DNA from: Peterkaempfera bronchialis
Lineage (GTDB): Bacteria > Actinomycetota > Actinomycetes > Streptomycetales > Streptomycetaceae
NCBI RefSeq assembly: GCF_003258605.2
Contig: NZ_CP031264.1
Span: forward strand, 3,162,001-3,226,000
Direction of reading: 5' to 3'
Length of the DNA stretch: 64,000 bases
Notes under the pieces: generated by a model
What the model was told of the DNA's origin: nothing
Seen by the model: only the letters and a program-made list of their open reading frames with translations
Databases searched by the model: none
Translations under genes and position numbers: made by a program
In this document: positions 28,001 through 36,824 of the stretch, in pieces
Numbering within the stretch: position 1 is the first letter of the stretch
Layout: each line of letters starts with the position of its first letter

Positions 28001-28950
28001 TGGAGGAGCTGCGACTGCGGCTCAAACCGAAGCTCAAGGCCACCCTCTCCTCGGCCGCCTCCGGCCAGGGGCTGGAGCAGCAGGGGCTGACCGCCTGGCC
28101 GACCGGTACGCCGTCGCTGCCGCGCACCTTCGAGCGGCGCAGCCGGGGCCACGCCATCCGCGCCTATCCGGCGCTGGCCGATGACGGCGGCTCCGTGGCG
28201 GTGCGGCTCTTCGACACGCGGGAGGAGCAGGCGCACGCCATGTGGGCGGGCACCCGTCGGCTGCTGGTGCTGACCACCCCCTCCCCGGTGAAGTCGATTC
28301 AGGGCAGGCTCGGCAACCAGGCCAAGCTCGCGCTGGCGAACAACCCGCACGGCGGCGTCGCCGTGCTCTTCGACGACATCGTCTCCTGTGCCACTGACAA
28401 GCTGGTCGCGGAGGCCGGCGGACCGGCGTGGGACGAGGAGGCGTTCGGGCGGCTGCGGGACCAGGTACGGGCGGAGCTGTACGACACCGCCGCGGACACC
28501 ACCCTGAAGACCGCCTCGGCGCTGATCGCCTTCCAGCGGGCCACCAACCGGCTGAAGGCGGTCTCCAGCCCGGTGCTGCTGCCGGCGGTGTCGGATGTCC
28601 GGGCGCAGTTGGCGGCGCTGATCCACCCCGGTTTCGTCACCGCGACCGGCTGGGGGCGGCTGCCCGACCTCAAGCGCTATCTGCTGGCCGCCGAGCGCCG
28701 GCTGGAGGCGCTTCCGGACCACCCCCAGCGGGACCTCCAGCACCTCCGGCGGGTGCAGCAGCTCCAGGAGGAGTACGCGGAGCTGCTGGCGGCCGTACCG
28801 GCCGGGCAGCGGCCCTCTGCGGAGGTGGTGCAGATCCGCTGGATGCTGGAGGAGCTGCGGGTGAGCTTCTTCGCGCAGACCCTGGGTACGCCGACGCCGA
28901 TCTCGGAGAAGCGGATCGCCAAGGCGATGGACCGGGCGGCGACCGCCTGA
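25012..28950 (+). CDS. hrpA: ATP-dependent RNA helicase HrpA (DEAH box)
   Basis: About 1312 residues from the ATG at 25012. The GTG at 25021 with GGGGA nine bases before it is an equally good start. DEAH-type core: motif I 'GETGSGKTTQ', Ia 'TQPRRIAA', II 'DEAHER', III 'SATI', V 'TNVAETSLT' and VI 'QRKGRCGR'. Helicase-associated HA2, OB-fold and the long DUF3418 C-terminal region follow. Length matches full-size bacterial HrpA. It acts in the cytoplasm on structured mRNA and in ribosome-collision rescue in other bacteria. It lies between two identical tRNA-Asp genes. The neighbour bldC downstream is the conserved order in Streptomyces. Confidence 0.96.
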   Translation: MPSVSAPFADLQARLPELMLRDQRRLERRLDGARRVRNPEARAGVAEEIAAEIGRAELRLEQRRAAVPKITYPEELPVSRKKDDIAAAIRDHQVVIVAGETGSGKTTQIPKICLELGRGLKGLVGHTQPRRIAARTVAERVAEELDTPLGEAVGWKVRFTDQVGQDTLVKLMTDGILLAEIQTDRELRQYDTLIIDEAHERSLNIDFILGYLRQLLPRRPDLKVVITSATIDPERFSRHFGDAPIIEVSGRTYPVEVRYRPIVEEGDGGEEVERDRDQVQAICDAAVELQAEGPGDILVFLSGEREIRDTADALNRLGLRNTEVLPLYARLSSAEQHRVFQSHRGRRIVLATNVAETSLTVPGIKYVIDPGTARISRYSHRTKVQRLPIEAVSQASANQRKGRCGRTSDGICIRLYSEEDFLSRPEFTDAEILRTNLASVILQMTAAGLGDIAAFPFIDPPDSRNIRDGVNLLHELGALDPAQKDPRKRLTQLGRKLAQLPVDPRLARMVLEADRNGCVREVMVIAAALSIQDPRERPSEKKQAADERHRRFADETSDFLAYLNLWRYVREQQKELSSSAFRRMCRTEFLNYLRIREWQDIYTQLRTVAKQLGVHITEPEPGAEPDSQRIHTSLLAGLLSHIGLMDVEKREYVGARGARFAVFPGSGLFKKPPRWVMSAELVETSRLWARINAKIEPEWVEPLAGHLVKHTYSEPHWEKKAGAVLAYEKVTLYGIPIVAQRKVNYGRIDPELCRELFIRNALVEGDWETHHRFFADNRRLLSEVEELENRARRRDIMVDDETLFDFYDQRLPEDVVSARHFDSWWKQARRDQPDLLNFEKSMLINEAAGGVAEEDYPDHWHQGKLRFRLTYQFEPGSDADGVTVHLPLPVLNQVSSEGFDWQIPGLRAELVTALIRSLPKAVRRNFVPAPDFAKAVLGRLTARQEPLLPALERELRRMTGITIPPEAWGQTPVPDHLQITFRVVDERRRKLAESKDLEELRLRLKPKLKATLSSAASGQGLEQQGLTAWPTGTPSLPRTFERRSRGHAIRAYPALADDGGSVAVRLFDTREEQAHAMWAGTRRLLVLTTPSPVKSIQGRLGNQAKLALANNPHGGVAVLFDDIVSCATDKLVAEAGGPAWDEEAFGRLRDQVRAELYDTAADTTLKTASALIAFQRATNRLKAVSSPVLLPAVSDVRAQLAALIHPGFVTATGWGRLPDLKRYLLAAERRLEALPDHPQRDLQHLRRVQQLQEEYAELLAAVPAGQRPSAEVVQIRWMLEELRVSFFAQTLGTPTPISEKRIAKAMDRAATA

Positions 28951-28952
28951 TC

Positions 28953-28988
28953 CGGGGGCCCCGGGAGGTCGTTCGACCTGGGGCCCCA
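28953..28988 (+). terminator. Terminator of hrpA
   Basis: GGGGCCCC-ggg-AGGTC, loop GTTC, GACCT-gg-GGCCCC immediately after the hrpA stop. Confidence 0.65.
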
Positions 28989-29039
28989 CATGCAGTAACA
29001 TCTCTCTTGTCGCCGCGCGAGCAGCGACAATCCGATCCT

Positions 29040-29113
29040 GGTCCCGTGGAGCAGTTGGTTAGCTCGCCACCCTGTCAAGGTGGAGGTCGCGGGTTCAAGT
29101 CCCGTCGGGATCG
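29040..29113 (+). tRNA. tRNA-Asp (GUC), copy 2
   Basis: 74 bases identical to the gene at 24647-24720. It is preceded by a dyad TTGTCGC/GCGACAA (29008-29031), which may be part of its promoter. Confidence 0.95.
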
Positions 29114-29119
29114 CAACAG

Positions 29120-29157
29120 GCGAGAGGCCCGGAGCCGAAAGGTTCCGGGCCTCTCGC
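29120..29157 (+). terminator. Terminator of tRNA-Asp copy 2
   Basis: Near-perfect stem GCGAGAGGCCCGGA/TCCGGGCCTCTCGC with a GAAA-containing loop, six bases after the tRNA. Confidence 0.8.
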
Positions 29158-29584
29158 TGTTGGTGCGCGCGCGGCAGTGTCCGGCGGATTACCCGCCGTT
29201 CGGCGGGTACGACGGCCGACGGAGCCGATGTACTGTCGGGCGGGCCCGAACGCACCCCGGGGCTGAGGTCTGGACCATTAGCGGATGCCGATGGACCGCA
29301 CAAGAGGCTCGGCAGTGTGACGGGTGTCACTGAAGTTCCCACCAGGACGGGTTCCGCAGACCCCTCCCTGAGGCACTCAGATTTAACATATGAAATTTCA
29401 CAGGGGCCTCGGCAGGGCATCGACGGCGCCCCGGAAACGCCAAGAGGCCGCATCGGACCCGGCGGAGTCCGATACGACCTCTTCAGCAATACGACTGGGA
29501 CCCTGAGTTCCCGACCCCTGGGAGCCGGACGCTTCGCTGGCGTGCCGACCACCCGTAGGCCCGGGAAGGGCCGCCGTCGAGGCG
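29158..29584. other. Non-coding stretch between tRNA-Asp and bldC
   Basis: 427 bases with no convincing gene. It holds an unusually A/T-rich patch near 29379-29402 and a hairpin at 29442-29483 (AAGAGG...CCTCTT enclosing ATCGGAC/GTCCGAT). That hairpin lies downstream of bldC on its strand and probably ends the bldC transcript. Confidence 0.5.
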
Positions 29585-29791
29585 TCAGGCCTCGCTGCGC
29601 TGTTGCGGGATGCCCGCAAGCAGGGCGCGGACCTCTGCCTCCCGGTAGCGGCGGTGCCCGCCGAGCGTGCGGATCGACGTCAGCTTGCCGGCCTTGGCCC
29701 AACGCGTAACCGTCTTAGGGTCCACGCGGAACATGGTGGCGACCTCAGCCGGCGTCAGCAGCGGCTCGGCGTCAGGGGTGCGAGCGGTCAT
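29585..29791 (-). CDS. bldC: Developmental regulator BldC
   Basis: 68 residues, exactly the length of Streptomyces BldC. MerR-type winged helix without an effector domain: helix-turn-helix at about residues 13-33 ('TPAEVATMFRVDPKTVTRWA') and wing with 'RTLGGHRRYRE'. BldC binds direct repeats cooperatively as head-to-tail oligomers and delays entry into sporulation. AGGAGG lies seven bases before the ATG. The next upstream gene on the same strand is more than 560 bases away, so it is monocistronic. Context between hrpA and vdh is the conserved one. Confidence 0.97.
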   Translation of the reverse strand: MTARTPDAEPLLTPAEVATMFRVDPKTVTRWAKAGKLTSIRTLGGHRRYREAEVRALLAGIPQQRSEA

Positions 29792-30354
29792 GAGCGGCCT
29801 CCTCGGGAGAACCGAACCAACACGGTTCTTTCCTTCAAATTCTGCACCTTGACCCGCGATGCCCGAAATGGCATACACGGGCCGAGTCGGTAATAGGACG
29901 AACGGCTTGTCCTCGGGACTACAACTACACCATCCGTCCAGCCCCATCGGCCAAACCGCCGGAATTGGCACCTCACAGGGCCAAGGACGGCGGATGACGA
30001 TGGACCGGGCCATAGCGGACAGTCACCCCATAGTGACGATCGGTCATGGCTCCGTCAGGACGGACCGCTCCCCGCAAAGACCTCATCCCCCCTTGGATCC
30101 ACCCAAAAGTGGGCACATCCGCCGACAGCAGGTCTGGTTGTCCTATTTTGGCACATAGGGGGTACTTCACGTCAACGGTGAGTAAAGTCACCTTGACCGC
30201 CCATTGACCCAAACCCGGACCCAGCCCCCGGAACATGTGAAGCGCACCCTGCCGTGCCGATACGCAGGATGCCACGCATGTCCGACGAGTCCGCAGGTTC
30301 AGACCTGGCGCGATCCGGCACTGGCGGGAAACCGCCACTCGCCGACCTCGCCAC
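29792..30354. other. Long bldC upstream region
   Basis: 563 bases without a supportable gene. It includes a 20-bp imperfect dyad GAACC...GGTTC near 29806-29825 in the bldC leader, A/T-richer stretches around 29820-29900 and 30080-30190, and on either strand only short shadow frames. A long regulatory region suits a developmental gene. Confidence 0.5.
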
Positions 30355-31320
30355 TCAGTTCGCGTACAGCCGCTCCCGCACCGCACGCCACCGCTCGGTC
30401 ACCGTGCGGTACACCACCCCGGCCCGGGTGCCGTCCCCCGCCCGCAGCGCCGCGATGCCCTCCGCCACCTCCGCCGCCGACCGGTCCTCGGCCAGCCGCT
30501 GCTCCGGGATCGCATGCACCAGGCCGCCGTAGTCCAGCTCCACCAGCGAGCGCGGATGGAACTCCTCCAGCCAGCGGCCCACCTGCTCCACTCCGGAGAC
30601 CAGCGGGCCCTCCTCCAGGTTCTCCCGCAGCACCCGGTAGCCCCGGGCCAGCCGCCGCCGCGCCTGCGCCATCGGCGTCAGGTAGTAGAGCGCGGGCGGC
30701 GCGCTCCGCCGGTCGCCGCTGTCCGCCCCTTCCGGTGCGGAGGGCGTGGAGGGCGGAGAGAGCCGAGAGGGCGCCGCCGTGGGCGGTGCGGGCGGCAGCG
30801 ACGGGGAGAAGTGCCGGTCGTCCTCGGAGAAGAGCAGGAACCACCGCACCGGGACATGCCAGGTCCTGGTCAGGATCCACGGCCGGGTGTCCGGGTGGTC
30901 GCCCCGCCAGCGCTCCCAGTCCGCCTCGGCCTGCTCCCGCACCGCAGGCGGCAGCACCGCGTCCAGCAGCGGCGCCGGAAGGTCCTCCTTCAGCTCCTCC
31001 AGCGCCAGCCAGCTGCGCAGCCGGATCCGCGAGGGGCAGACATAGGTCACCCCGTCCGCCACCCGCACCAGCGCGTCCCGGCTCTCCCGCTCCGGCAGCG
31101 CCTTGGGGGTCACCGTCACCAGCTCGGCCAGGCTGCGGCGGCGCTCGTCCAACGCGGAGGGCGCGGTGTCGGGCGAGGCCGCGTACGCGCCGCGCTGCGC
31201 CGCGTACGCCTGCCAGTGGGCCCGCTCCGCCTCCGGGAAGGCAGCCAGCGGCTCGTACACACGCAGATAGGCGGCGTACGGGGGGAGTACCGAGGTGCGC
31301 ACGGCAGTCACGCAAGGCAT
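30355..31320 (-). CDS. Conserved hypothetical protein
   Basis: About 321 residues from the ATG at 31320. GTG codons at 31311 and 31302 are alternatives, and the wording '[21 protein letters not shown]' just after suggests that one of the GTGs is the true start. No known catalytic motif. Conserved-looking segments are '[13 protein letters not shown]', '[21 protein letters not shown]' and '[13 protein letters not shown]'. A Pro/Ser-rich linker near the middle divides two halves. There is no signal peptide. Divergent from vdh, it occupies the position of a hypothetical gene between bldC and vdh in S. coelicolor. Confidence 0.85.
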   Translation of the reverse strand: MPCVTAVRTSVLPPYAAYLRVYEPLAAFPEAERAHWQAYAAQRGAYAASPDTAPSALDERRRSLAELVTVTPKALPERESRDALVRVADGVTYVCPSRIRLRSWLALEELKEDLPAPLLDAVLPPAVREQAEADWERWRGDHPDTRPWILTRTWHVPVRWFLLFSEDDRHFSPSLPPAPPTAAPSRLSPPSTPSAPEGADSGDRRSAPPALYYLTPMAQARRRLARGYRVLRENLEEGPLVSGVEQVGRWLEEFHPRSLVELDYGGLVHAIPEQRLAEDRSAAEVAEGIAALRAGDGTRAGVVYRTVTERWRAVRERLYAN

Positions 31321-31486
31321 CGTCGCACGCGCCGGACGGCCCAGGGGAGGGAAGGGCAGGGTTCCCCGGGCGTCCGGCGGGGTGACTTCACGCCCGCCGC
31401 ATACCCCTGCCCGCCTCCCAGGACCTACGCTTCGGTGCAGGCGCCCGCACCCACAGCAGCGGGCCGTACACACGGGAGTCACCACC

Positions 31487-32638
31487 GTGACCGACGTACA
31501 CCAGGAGTCCACCCCGTCCACCCGAGCAGGGGTGCTCAGCCGCATCTTCGGAACCGAGTCGGAAGGGGCGCCGGGCGACGGCCATGAGCAGATCGTGCTC
31601 TGCCACGACCGCCACTCCGGCCTGAAGGCGGTCATCGCCATCCACTCCACCGCCCTCGGCCCGGCCCTCGGCGGGACGCGCTTCTACCCGTACGCCTCCG
31701 AGGAGGAGGCCGTGCAGGATGCGCTCAACCTCTCGCGCGGCATGTCGTACAAGAACGCGCTTGCAGGTCTGGATCACGGCGGCGGCAAGGCCGTGATCAT
31801 CGGCGACCCGAACGAGATCAAGACCGAGGCGCTGCTGCGCGCCTACGGCCGCTTTGTGCAGTCGCTGCACGGGCGCTACATCACCGCCTGCGACGTCGGC
31901 ACCTATGTCGCCGACATGGACGTGATCGCCCGCGAGTGCGACTGGGTCACCGGCCGCTCGCCCGAGCAGGGCGGCGCGGGCGACTCCTCGGTGCTCACCG
32001 CCTACGGCGTCTTCCAGGGCATGCGGGCCAGCGCCCAGCACCGCTGGGGCGCCCCGACGCTGCGCGGGCGCCGGGTCGGCGTGGCCGGTGTCGGCAAGGT
32101 CGGCCACCACCTGGTGCAGCACCTGGTGGAGGACGGCGCCACGGTGCTGATCACCGACCTCAACGAGGCGTCGATCGCCCGGGTGCGCGCCGCGCACCCG
32201 CAGGTCGAGGTGGTCGCGGACGCCGATGCGCTGATCCGCGCCGACCTGGACGTCTACGCGCCCTGCGCGCTCGGCGGCGCGCTCGACGACACCACCGTGC
32301 CCGCGCTGACCGCGTCGGTGGTCTGCGGCGCGGCCAACAACCAGCTCGCCCACCCCGGCGTGGAGAAGGACCTGGCCGACCGGGGCATCCTCTACGCGCC
32401 CGACTACGTGGTGAACGCCGGCGGTGTGATCCAGGTGGCCGACGAGATCAACGGGTTCTCCTTCGAGCGGGCCCGCACCAAGGCGTCGAAGATCTTCGAC
32501 ACCACCCTGGAGATCTTCGCGCTGGCGACCTCGGACGGCGTCCCGCCGGCGGTCGCCGCCGACCGGCTCGCCGAGCGGCGGATGTCGGAGGTCGGCCGGC
32601 TGCGGACGATCCTGCTGCCGGACAGCCATCGCGGCTAG
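31487..32638 (+). CDS. vdh: Valine (branched-chain amino acid) dehydrogenase
   Basis: 383 residues from a GTG with GGAG nine bases upstream. It catalyses NAD-dependent oxidative deamination of valine, leucine and isoleucine to 2-oxoacids, feeding branched-chain acyl-CoA primers and polyketide precursors. Motifs: Gly-rich substrate loop and catalytic Lys in '[16 protein letters not shown]', Asp in 'ACDVGT', and Rossmann fingerprint '[14 protein letters not shown]'. Length and sequence match Streptomyces Vdh. Its own promoter region is the 166 bases shared with the divergent hypothetical gene. Confidence 0.96.
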   Translation: MTDVHQESTPSTRAGVLSRIFGTESEGAPGDGHEQIVLCHDRHSGLKAVIAIHSTALGPALGGTRFYPYASEEEAVQDALNLSRGMSYKNALAGLDHGGGKAVIIGDPNEIKTEALLRAYGRFVQSLHGRYITACDVGTYVADMDVIARECDWVTGRSPEQGGAGDSSVLTAYGVFQGMRASAQHRWGAPTLRGRRVGVAGVGKVGHHLVQHLVEDGATVLITDLNEASIARVRAAHPQVEVVADADALIRADLDVYAPCALGGALDDTTVPALTASVVCGAANNQLAHPGVEKDLADRGILYAPDYVVNAGGVIQVADEINGFSFERARTKASKIFDTTLEIFALATSDGVPPAVAADRLAERRMSEVGRLRTILLPDSHRG

Positions 32639-33045
32639 CCGAGCGGATGTGTGATCCGTCACCGGTGCGGCGGCCCGAAGCGGGGCGCCGCACCGGTGGC
32701 GTGCCCGAGCCCGACCCGGCGCAAACGAGAACGGGATTCTTGTCCGATGGCTCCGTACGGGCGAGGCAAGGCCCTCTGGCGGGGGATAATCGGTCTTCGC
32801 AGAGGGGCTGGAGGGCTGCTCCGACCTCTCTGCGAAAGCCGTCGGTTACCCTCGTGACCAGGAACGACGTAGTCGCGAGGCAGGGTACCCCGCGCCACGT
32901 GGCACGGGCGGCGTACCGTCCGGCGACGGAAGCAGGTACCGTTGTTGCTCTAAGGAGCGGTTCTCTCGGTTCGGAGAGGCCGTTCCCGAACATGAACGCG
33001 TGTCAGACTCGGGGCCGTGAGCCCCGTCGTTGAGGGGGTCGACCC
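32639..33045. other. Non-coding region between vdh and DUF3073
   Basis: 407 bases. No convincing ORF. The last 100 bases, including 'TTGTTGCTCTAAGGAG' near 32940, probably contain the promoter of the DUF3073 gene. No strong terminator hairpin was recognised directly after vdh. Confidence 0.4.
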
Positions 33046-33285
33046 ATGGGGCGCGGCCGGGCCAAGGCCAAGCAGACGAAGGTCGCCCGCCAGCTGAAGT
33101 ACAACAGCGGCGGCTTCGACGCTTCCCGACTGTCCCAGGAGCTGGGCGTACCGTCGAAGGAGCCGGCGCCGACCAGCGGCGAGCCGTTCGAGGACGATGA
33201 CGAGGACGACCCGTACGCGGCGTATGCGGACTACTACGCCGACGGGGACGACGAGGACGACAGCCGTTCCCGCCGGGGCGCCTAG
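33046..33285 (+). CDS. DUF3073 protein
   Basis: 79 residues. Basic N-terminus 'MGRGRAKAKQTKVARQLKY' and very acidic Asp/Glu-rich C-terminus with 'DPYAAYADYYAD'. It matches the DUF3073 family, which in Streptomyces sits beside purM/purF as here. Function unknown. The charge split suggests nucleic-acid or ribosome contact. Preceded by GAGGGGG. Confidence 0.93.
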   Translation: MGRGRAKAKQTKVARQLKYNSGGFDASRLSQELGVPSKEPAPTSGEPFEDDDEDDPYAAYADYYADGDDEDDSRSRRGA

Positions 33286-33310
33286 CCCCCACGCCGGTTC
33301 GGACCTCGTA

Positions 33311-33339
33311 CCGGTCCGGGGTTCCGCACCCCGGACCGG
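33311..33339. terminator. Bidirectional terminator DUF3073/purM
   Basis: Perfect 12-bp stem CCGGTCCGGGGT/ACCCCGGACCGG with a five-base loop between two convergent genes. Confidence 0.75.
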
Positions 33340-33381
33340 ACCTTGGCATCTCTGCGGTCTTCTCCGCTGCCCCGCCGCCGG

Positions 33382-34488
33382 TCAGCCTGCGGTGGGGTAG
33401 CTGTTGTAGAGCGTGGCGCCGGTCTCGTGCTCGGCGGTGCGCTCCACGACATCACCGAGCAGCCACGCCTCCACGTCGCGGTCGGCGAGCACCGAGAGCA
33501 CCACGTCCACGGACTCCGGCGGCACCACGGCGACCATGCCGACGCCCATGTTGAGGGTCTTCTCGACCTCCGGCACGGCCACCCGGCCGACCTCGGCGAC
33601 GGTCTGGAAGACCGGCAGCGGAGTCCAGGTGCCACGGTCCAGGCGGGCGTGCAGATGGTCCGGGACGACCCGGGCCAGGTTGGCGGCCAGGCCGCCGCCG
33701 GTCACGTGCGAGAAGGCGTGCACCTCGGCGGCGCGGGCCACCGCGAGGCAGTCCAGCGAGTAGATCCGGGTGGGCTCCAGCAGCTCCTCCCCCAGGGTGC
33801 GGCCGAACTCCGGGACCTCCCGGTCCAGCTGCCAGCCGGCCTGCTCCAGCAGCACATGGCGGACCAGCGAGTAGCCGTTGGAGTGCAGCCCCGAGGCGGC
33901 CATCGCGATCACCACGTCGCCCGCCCGGACCCGGTCGGCGCCCAGCAGGGCGTCGGCCTCCACCACACCGGTGCCGGCCCCGGCCACGTCGTACTCGTCC
34001 GGGCCGAGCAGCCCCGGGTGCTCGGCCGTCTCGCCGCCGACCAGGGCGCAGCCGGCCAGCACACAGCCCTCGGCGATGCCCTTGACCACGGCCGCGATGC
34101 GCTCGGGGTGCACCTTGCCGGTGGCGATGTAGTCGGTCATGAAGAGCGGCTCGGCGCCGCAGACCACCAGGTCGTCCACGACCATGCCGACCAGGTCGTG
34201 CCCGATGGTGTCGTGCCGGTCCATCGCCTGGGCGATGGCGACCTTGGTGCCCACCCCGTCGGTGGAGGTGGCCAGCATCGGCCGCTCGTACCGCTTGAGG
34301 GCGGAGGCGTCGAAGAGCCCGGCGAAACCGCCGATGGAGCCGACCACCTCGGGGCGGGTCGCCTTGGCGACCCACTGCTTCATCAGCTCGACGGCGCGGT
34401 CGCCGGCCTCGATGTCCACGCCGGCGGCCGCGTAGGTGGCGCCGGGGGCGTCCGTCCGGGCAGCGGCGGGGGAGGTCTGTTCGGTCAC
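33382..34488 (-). CDS. purM: Phosphoribosylformylglycinamidine cyclo-ligase PurM
   Basis: 368 residues from a GTG. Converts FGAM to AIR with ATP, the fifth step of purine synthesis. The AIR-synthase fold shows 'YAAAGVDIEAGDRAVE', 'TDGVGTK', 'MVVDDLVVCGAEPLF', 'GGETAEHPG', 'ASGLHSNGYSLVR' and 'HVTGGGLAANL'. Downstream of purF by 92 bases on the same strand, so it is likely an operon purF-purM. The N-terminal 'MTEQTSPAAARTDAP' extension is ordinary for actinomycetes. Confidence 0.97.
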   Translation of the reverse strand: MTEQTSPAAARTDAPGATYAAAGVDIEAGDRAVELMKQWVAKATRPEVVGSIGGFAGLFDASALKRYERPMLATSTDGVGTKVAIAQAMDRHDTIGHDLVGMVVDDLVVCGAEPLFMTDYIATGKVHPERIAAVVKGIAEGCVLAGCALVGGETAEHPGLLGPDEYDVAGAGTGVVEADALLGADRVRAGDVVIAMAASGLHSNGYSLVRHVLLEQAGWQLDREVPEFGRTLGEELLEPTRIYSLDCLAVARAAEVHAFSHVTGGGLAANLARVVPDHLHARLDRGTWTPLPVFQTVAEVGRVAVPEVEKTLNMGVGMVAVVPPESVDVVLSVLADRDVEAWLLGDVVERTAEHETGATLYNSYPTAG

Positions 34489-34580
34489 GGGAGCGGCCCT
34501 CTCGGGTCGGGGGAGTGGTGCGTGTGTGCGGGTGCGGCGCCGCGGGCCCGCACCGGCTCGGTACGGGCCCGCCGCGGCGG

Positions 34581-36167
34581 CTACGGGCGGCGCAGCGCGT
34601 CGGCGGCGCCGGCGCCGCCGAGCAGGCTCTGCACGCCGTCCAGGTCGGTCAGCTGCGCGGCCGCCTTGCCACGGGTGGCGCTCTGCTGCCGGCCGGAGGC
34701 GATCTCGGCCTCCAGGAGGTGCTTGCCCAGCAGCTGCGGGTCGGGCAGCTCCATCGGGTACTCACCGTCGAAGCAGGCCCGGCAGAGCCGGTCCTTGGGC
34801 TGGGTGGTGGCCTCCACCATGCCCTCGATGGAGATGAAGGCGAGCGAGTCGGCGCCGAGGGACTTGCCGATCTCCTCGACGCTGAGGCCGTTGGCGATCA
34901 GCTCGGCCCGGGTGGCGAAGTCGATGCCGAAGAAGCAGGGCCACTTGATCGGCGGCGAGGAGATCCGGATGTGGACCTCGGCGGCGCCGGCCTCGCGGAG
35001 CATCCGCACCAGGGCCCGCTGGGTGTTGCCACGGACGATCGAGTCGTCCACGACCACCAGCCGCTTCCCGGCGATGACCTCCTTGAGCGGGTTGAGCTTG
35101 AGGCGGATGCCCAGCTGCCGGATGGTCTGGCTGGGCTGGATGAAGGTACGGCCGACATAGGCGTTCTTCACCAGGCCGGAGCCGTAGGGGATGCCGCTGG
35201 CCTCGGCGTAGCCGATCGCGGCCGGGGTGCCGGACTCCGGGGTCGCTATCACCATGTCCGCCTCGGCCGGGGCCTCGGCGGCGAGCCGGCGGCCCATCTC
35301 CACCCGGGAGAGGTGCACATTGCGGCCTGCGATGGTGGTGTCCGGGCGGGCCAGGTAGACGTACTCGAAGACGCAGCCCTTGGGCCTGGCCTCGGCGAAG
35401 CGGGTGGCCCGCATGCCGTTCTCGTCCACGGCGATCAGCTCGCCGGGCTCCACCTCGCGGATGAAGCTGGCACCGACGATGTCCAGGGCGGCGGTCTCGG
35501 AGGCGATCACCCAGCCACGCTCCAGCCGGCCCAGCACCAGCGGGCGGATGCCCTGCGGGTCGCGGGCGGCGTAGAGGGTGTGCTCGTCCATGAAGACGAG
35601 CGAGAAGGCGCCCTTGACGGACGGCAGCACCTGGCGGGCCGTCTCCTCGATGGAGAGGTCCGGGTGGCCGGCCAGCAGCGCGGTCACCAGGTCGGTGTCG
35701 TTGGTCGCCGCACTGCGGCCGGAGCGGGAGACATGCTCCTCGCCCGGCAGCTCGGCGACCATCCGGGCCAGCTCGGCGGTGTTGACCAGGTTGCCGTTGT
35801 GGCCGAGGGCCAGCGAGCCGTTGGCGGTCGCCCGGAAGGTCGGCTGCGCGTTCTCCCACACCGAGGAACCGGTGGTGGAGTAGCGGGCGTGACCCACGGC
35901 GATATGGCCGTTGAGGGAACCGAGGGAGGTCTCGTCGAAGACCTGGGAAACCAGGCCCATGTCCTTGAAGACCAGGATCTGGGAGCCGTTGCTCACTGCG
36001 ATGCCCGCGGACTCCTGTCCGCGGTGTTGCAGGGCGTACAGCCCGAAGTAGGTGAGTTTGGCGACCTCTTCGCCCGGGGCCCAGACTCCGAAGACGCCGC
36101 AAGCGTCCTGGGGGCCTTTCTCGCCGGGAAGGAGATCGTGGTTGAGTCGTCCGTCACCACGTGGCAC
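34581..36167 (-). CDS. purF: Amidophosphoribosyltransferase PurF
   Basis: 528 residues from the GTG at 36167. Makes phosphoribosylamine from PRPP and glutamine, the committed step. The N-terminal nucleophile Cys is in 'DACGVFGVWAPGEE' after a short propeptide of about 20 residues. Glutaminase motifs 'HRGQESAG' and 'GHARYSTTG' are present. The phosphoribosyltransferase part has the PRPP loop 'VVDDSIVRGNTQ', and the C-terminal Cys residues seen in Fe-S-containing Gram-positive PurF are present ('CFFGIDF', 'CRACFDG'). Longer in-frame extension upstream has poor codon quality. Confidence 0.96.
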   Translation of the reverse strand: MPRGDGRLNHDLLPGEKGPQDACGVFGVWAPGEEVAKLTYFGLYALQHRGQESAGIAVSNGSQILVFKDMGLVSQVFDETSLGSLNGHIAVGHARYSTTGSSVWENAQPTFRATANGSLALGHNGNLVNTAELARMVAELPGEEHVSRSGRSAATNDTDLVTALLAGHPDLSIEETARQVLPSVKGAFSLVFMDEHTLYAARDPQGIRPLVLGRLERGWVIASETAALDIVGASFIREVEPGELIAVDENGMRATRFAEARPKGCVFEYVYLARPDTTIAGRNVHLSRVEMGRRLAAEAPAEADMVIATPESGTPAAIGYAEASGIPYGSGLVKNAYVGRTFIQPSQTIRQLGIRLKLNPLKEVIAGKRLVVVDDSIVRGNTQRALVRMLREAGAAEVHIRISSPPIKWPCFFGIDFATRAELIANGLSVEEIGKSLGADSLAFISIEGMVEATTQPKDRLCRACFDGEYPMELPDPQLLGKHLLEAEIASGRQQSATRGKAAAQLTDLDGVQSLLGGAGAADALRRP

Positions 36168-36500
36168 GTCTTCGAGTCTAGGGCAGGGTGCGGGGCCCGG
36201 CCGAACGGGGGACGGCCAATCTGCTCGATGACGCGCGTAGACAGCGGGTGGGCAGCGGGTGGACACCACTCCGACCAGGCCGTGGACCACCGCCGGGCCC
36301 GGTCGGCGGCCGGTCGGCCATGACCCTGGTCACATCCACGGCCGATGGGCTCGGAGGCACCCTTCCGGGTGGTTTGGGGCGGTTTTCCTACCGGCTCCGA
36401 TGTCGATCGCTTTACGGTGGCTCCGGACTGACCGACGTGGCGGGGTGGGCACGCGGTCGCGTCCGCACCTCCCGCGTCACCGACGACGGGGGGACCCACC
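36168..36500. other. Divergent purF / 36501 promoter region
   Basis: 333 bases, no gene. It contains a short perfect dyad TGACC-CT-GGTCA at about 36321-36332 and the 5' leaders of purF (minus) and of the small gene at 36501 (plus). Confidence 0.4.
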
Positions 36501-36824
36501 ATGACCACCGGTTCACCGGGCGAACTGCTCCGGCTCGCGGCACGGCTGCGGCGGCTCGCCGAGGACATGGACGGCTGCGCACAGCACCTGGGCGCCGAGG
36601 CGGCGCCCGCCGACCTCCGGCGGCGACTACGGCGGCATCTGCGCTCCGCACTGGCCGGCGCCGACCGGCTGCGGCACGCCTCGGCCGCGACCGAGGCATA
36701 CGCACACCGGCTGGCGGCCGTGCTGGACCACCGGGCCGAGCTGGCGGAAGCGGCTCGGCGACGTCGGTGGGCGGCGCACCGGCGGATGGCGGTGGCCGTC
36801 CCCGCCGGGGCGGTGGCGCGATGA
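36501..36824 (+). CDS. Small helical protein, unknown
   Basis: 107 residues, almost entirely Arg/Ala/Leu-rich helices: 'GELLRLAARLRRLAEDMDGCAQHLG', then 'ADRLRHASAATEAYAHRLAAVLDHRAELAEAARRRR'. The layout resembles WXG100/ESX-like or scaffold helical-hairpin proteins of actinomycetes but lacks a WxG motif. Its stop overlaps the next gene's ATG (ATGA), so the two are coupled. Found divergent from purF. Confidence 0.7.
   Translation: MTTGSPGELLRLAARLRRLAEDMDGCAQHLGAEAAPADLRRRLRRHLRSALAGADRLRHASAATEAYAHRLAAVLDHRAELAEAARRRRWAAHRRMAVAVPAGAVAR

Noticed and set aside
24682-29001. A 1,439-codon frame on the minus strand
   Set aside because: Fully antisense to hrpA and tRNA genes; composition is typical of a mirrored frame with no domain.
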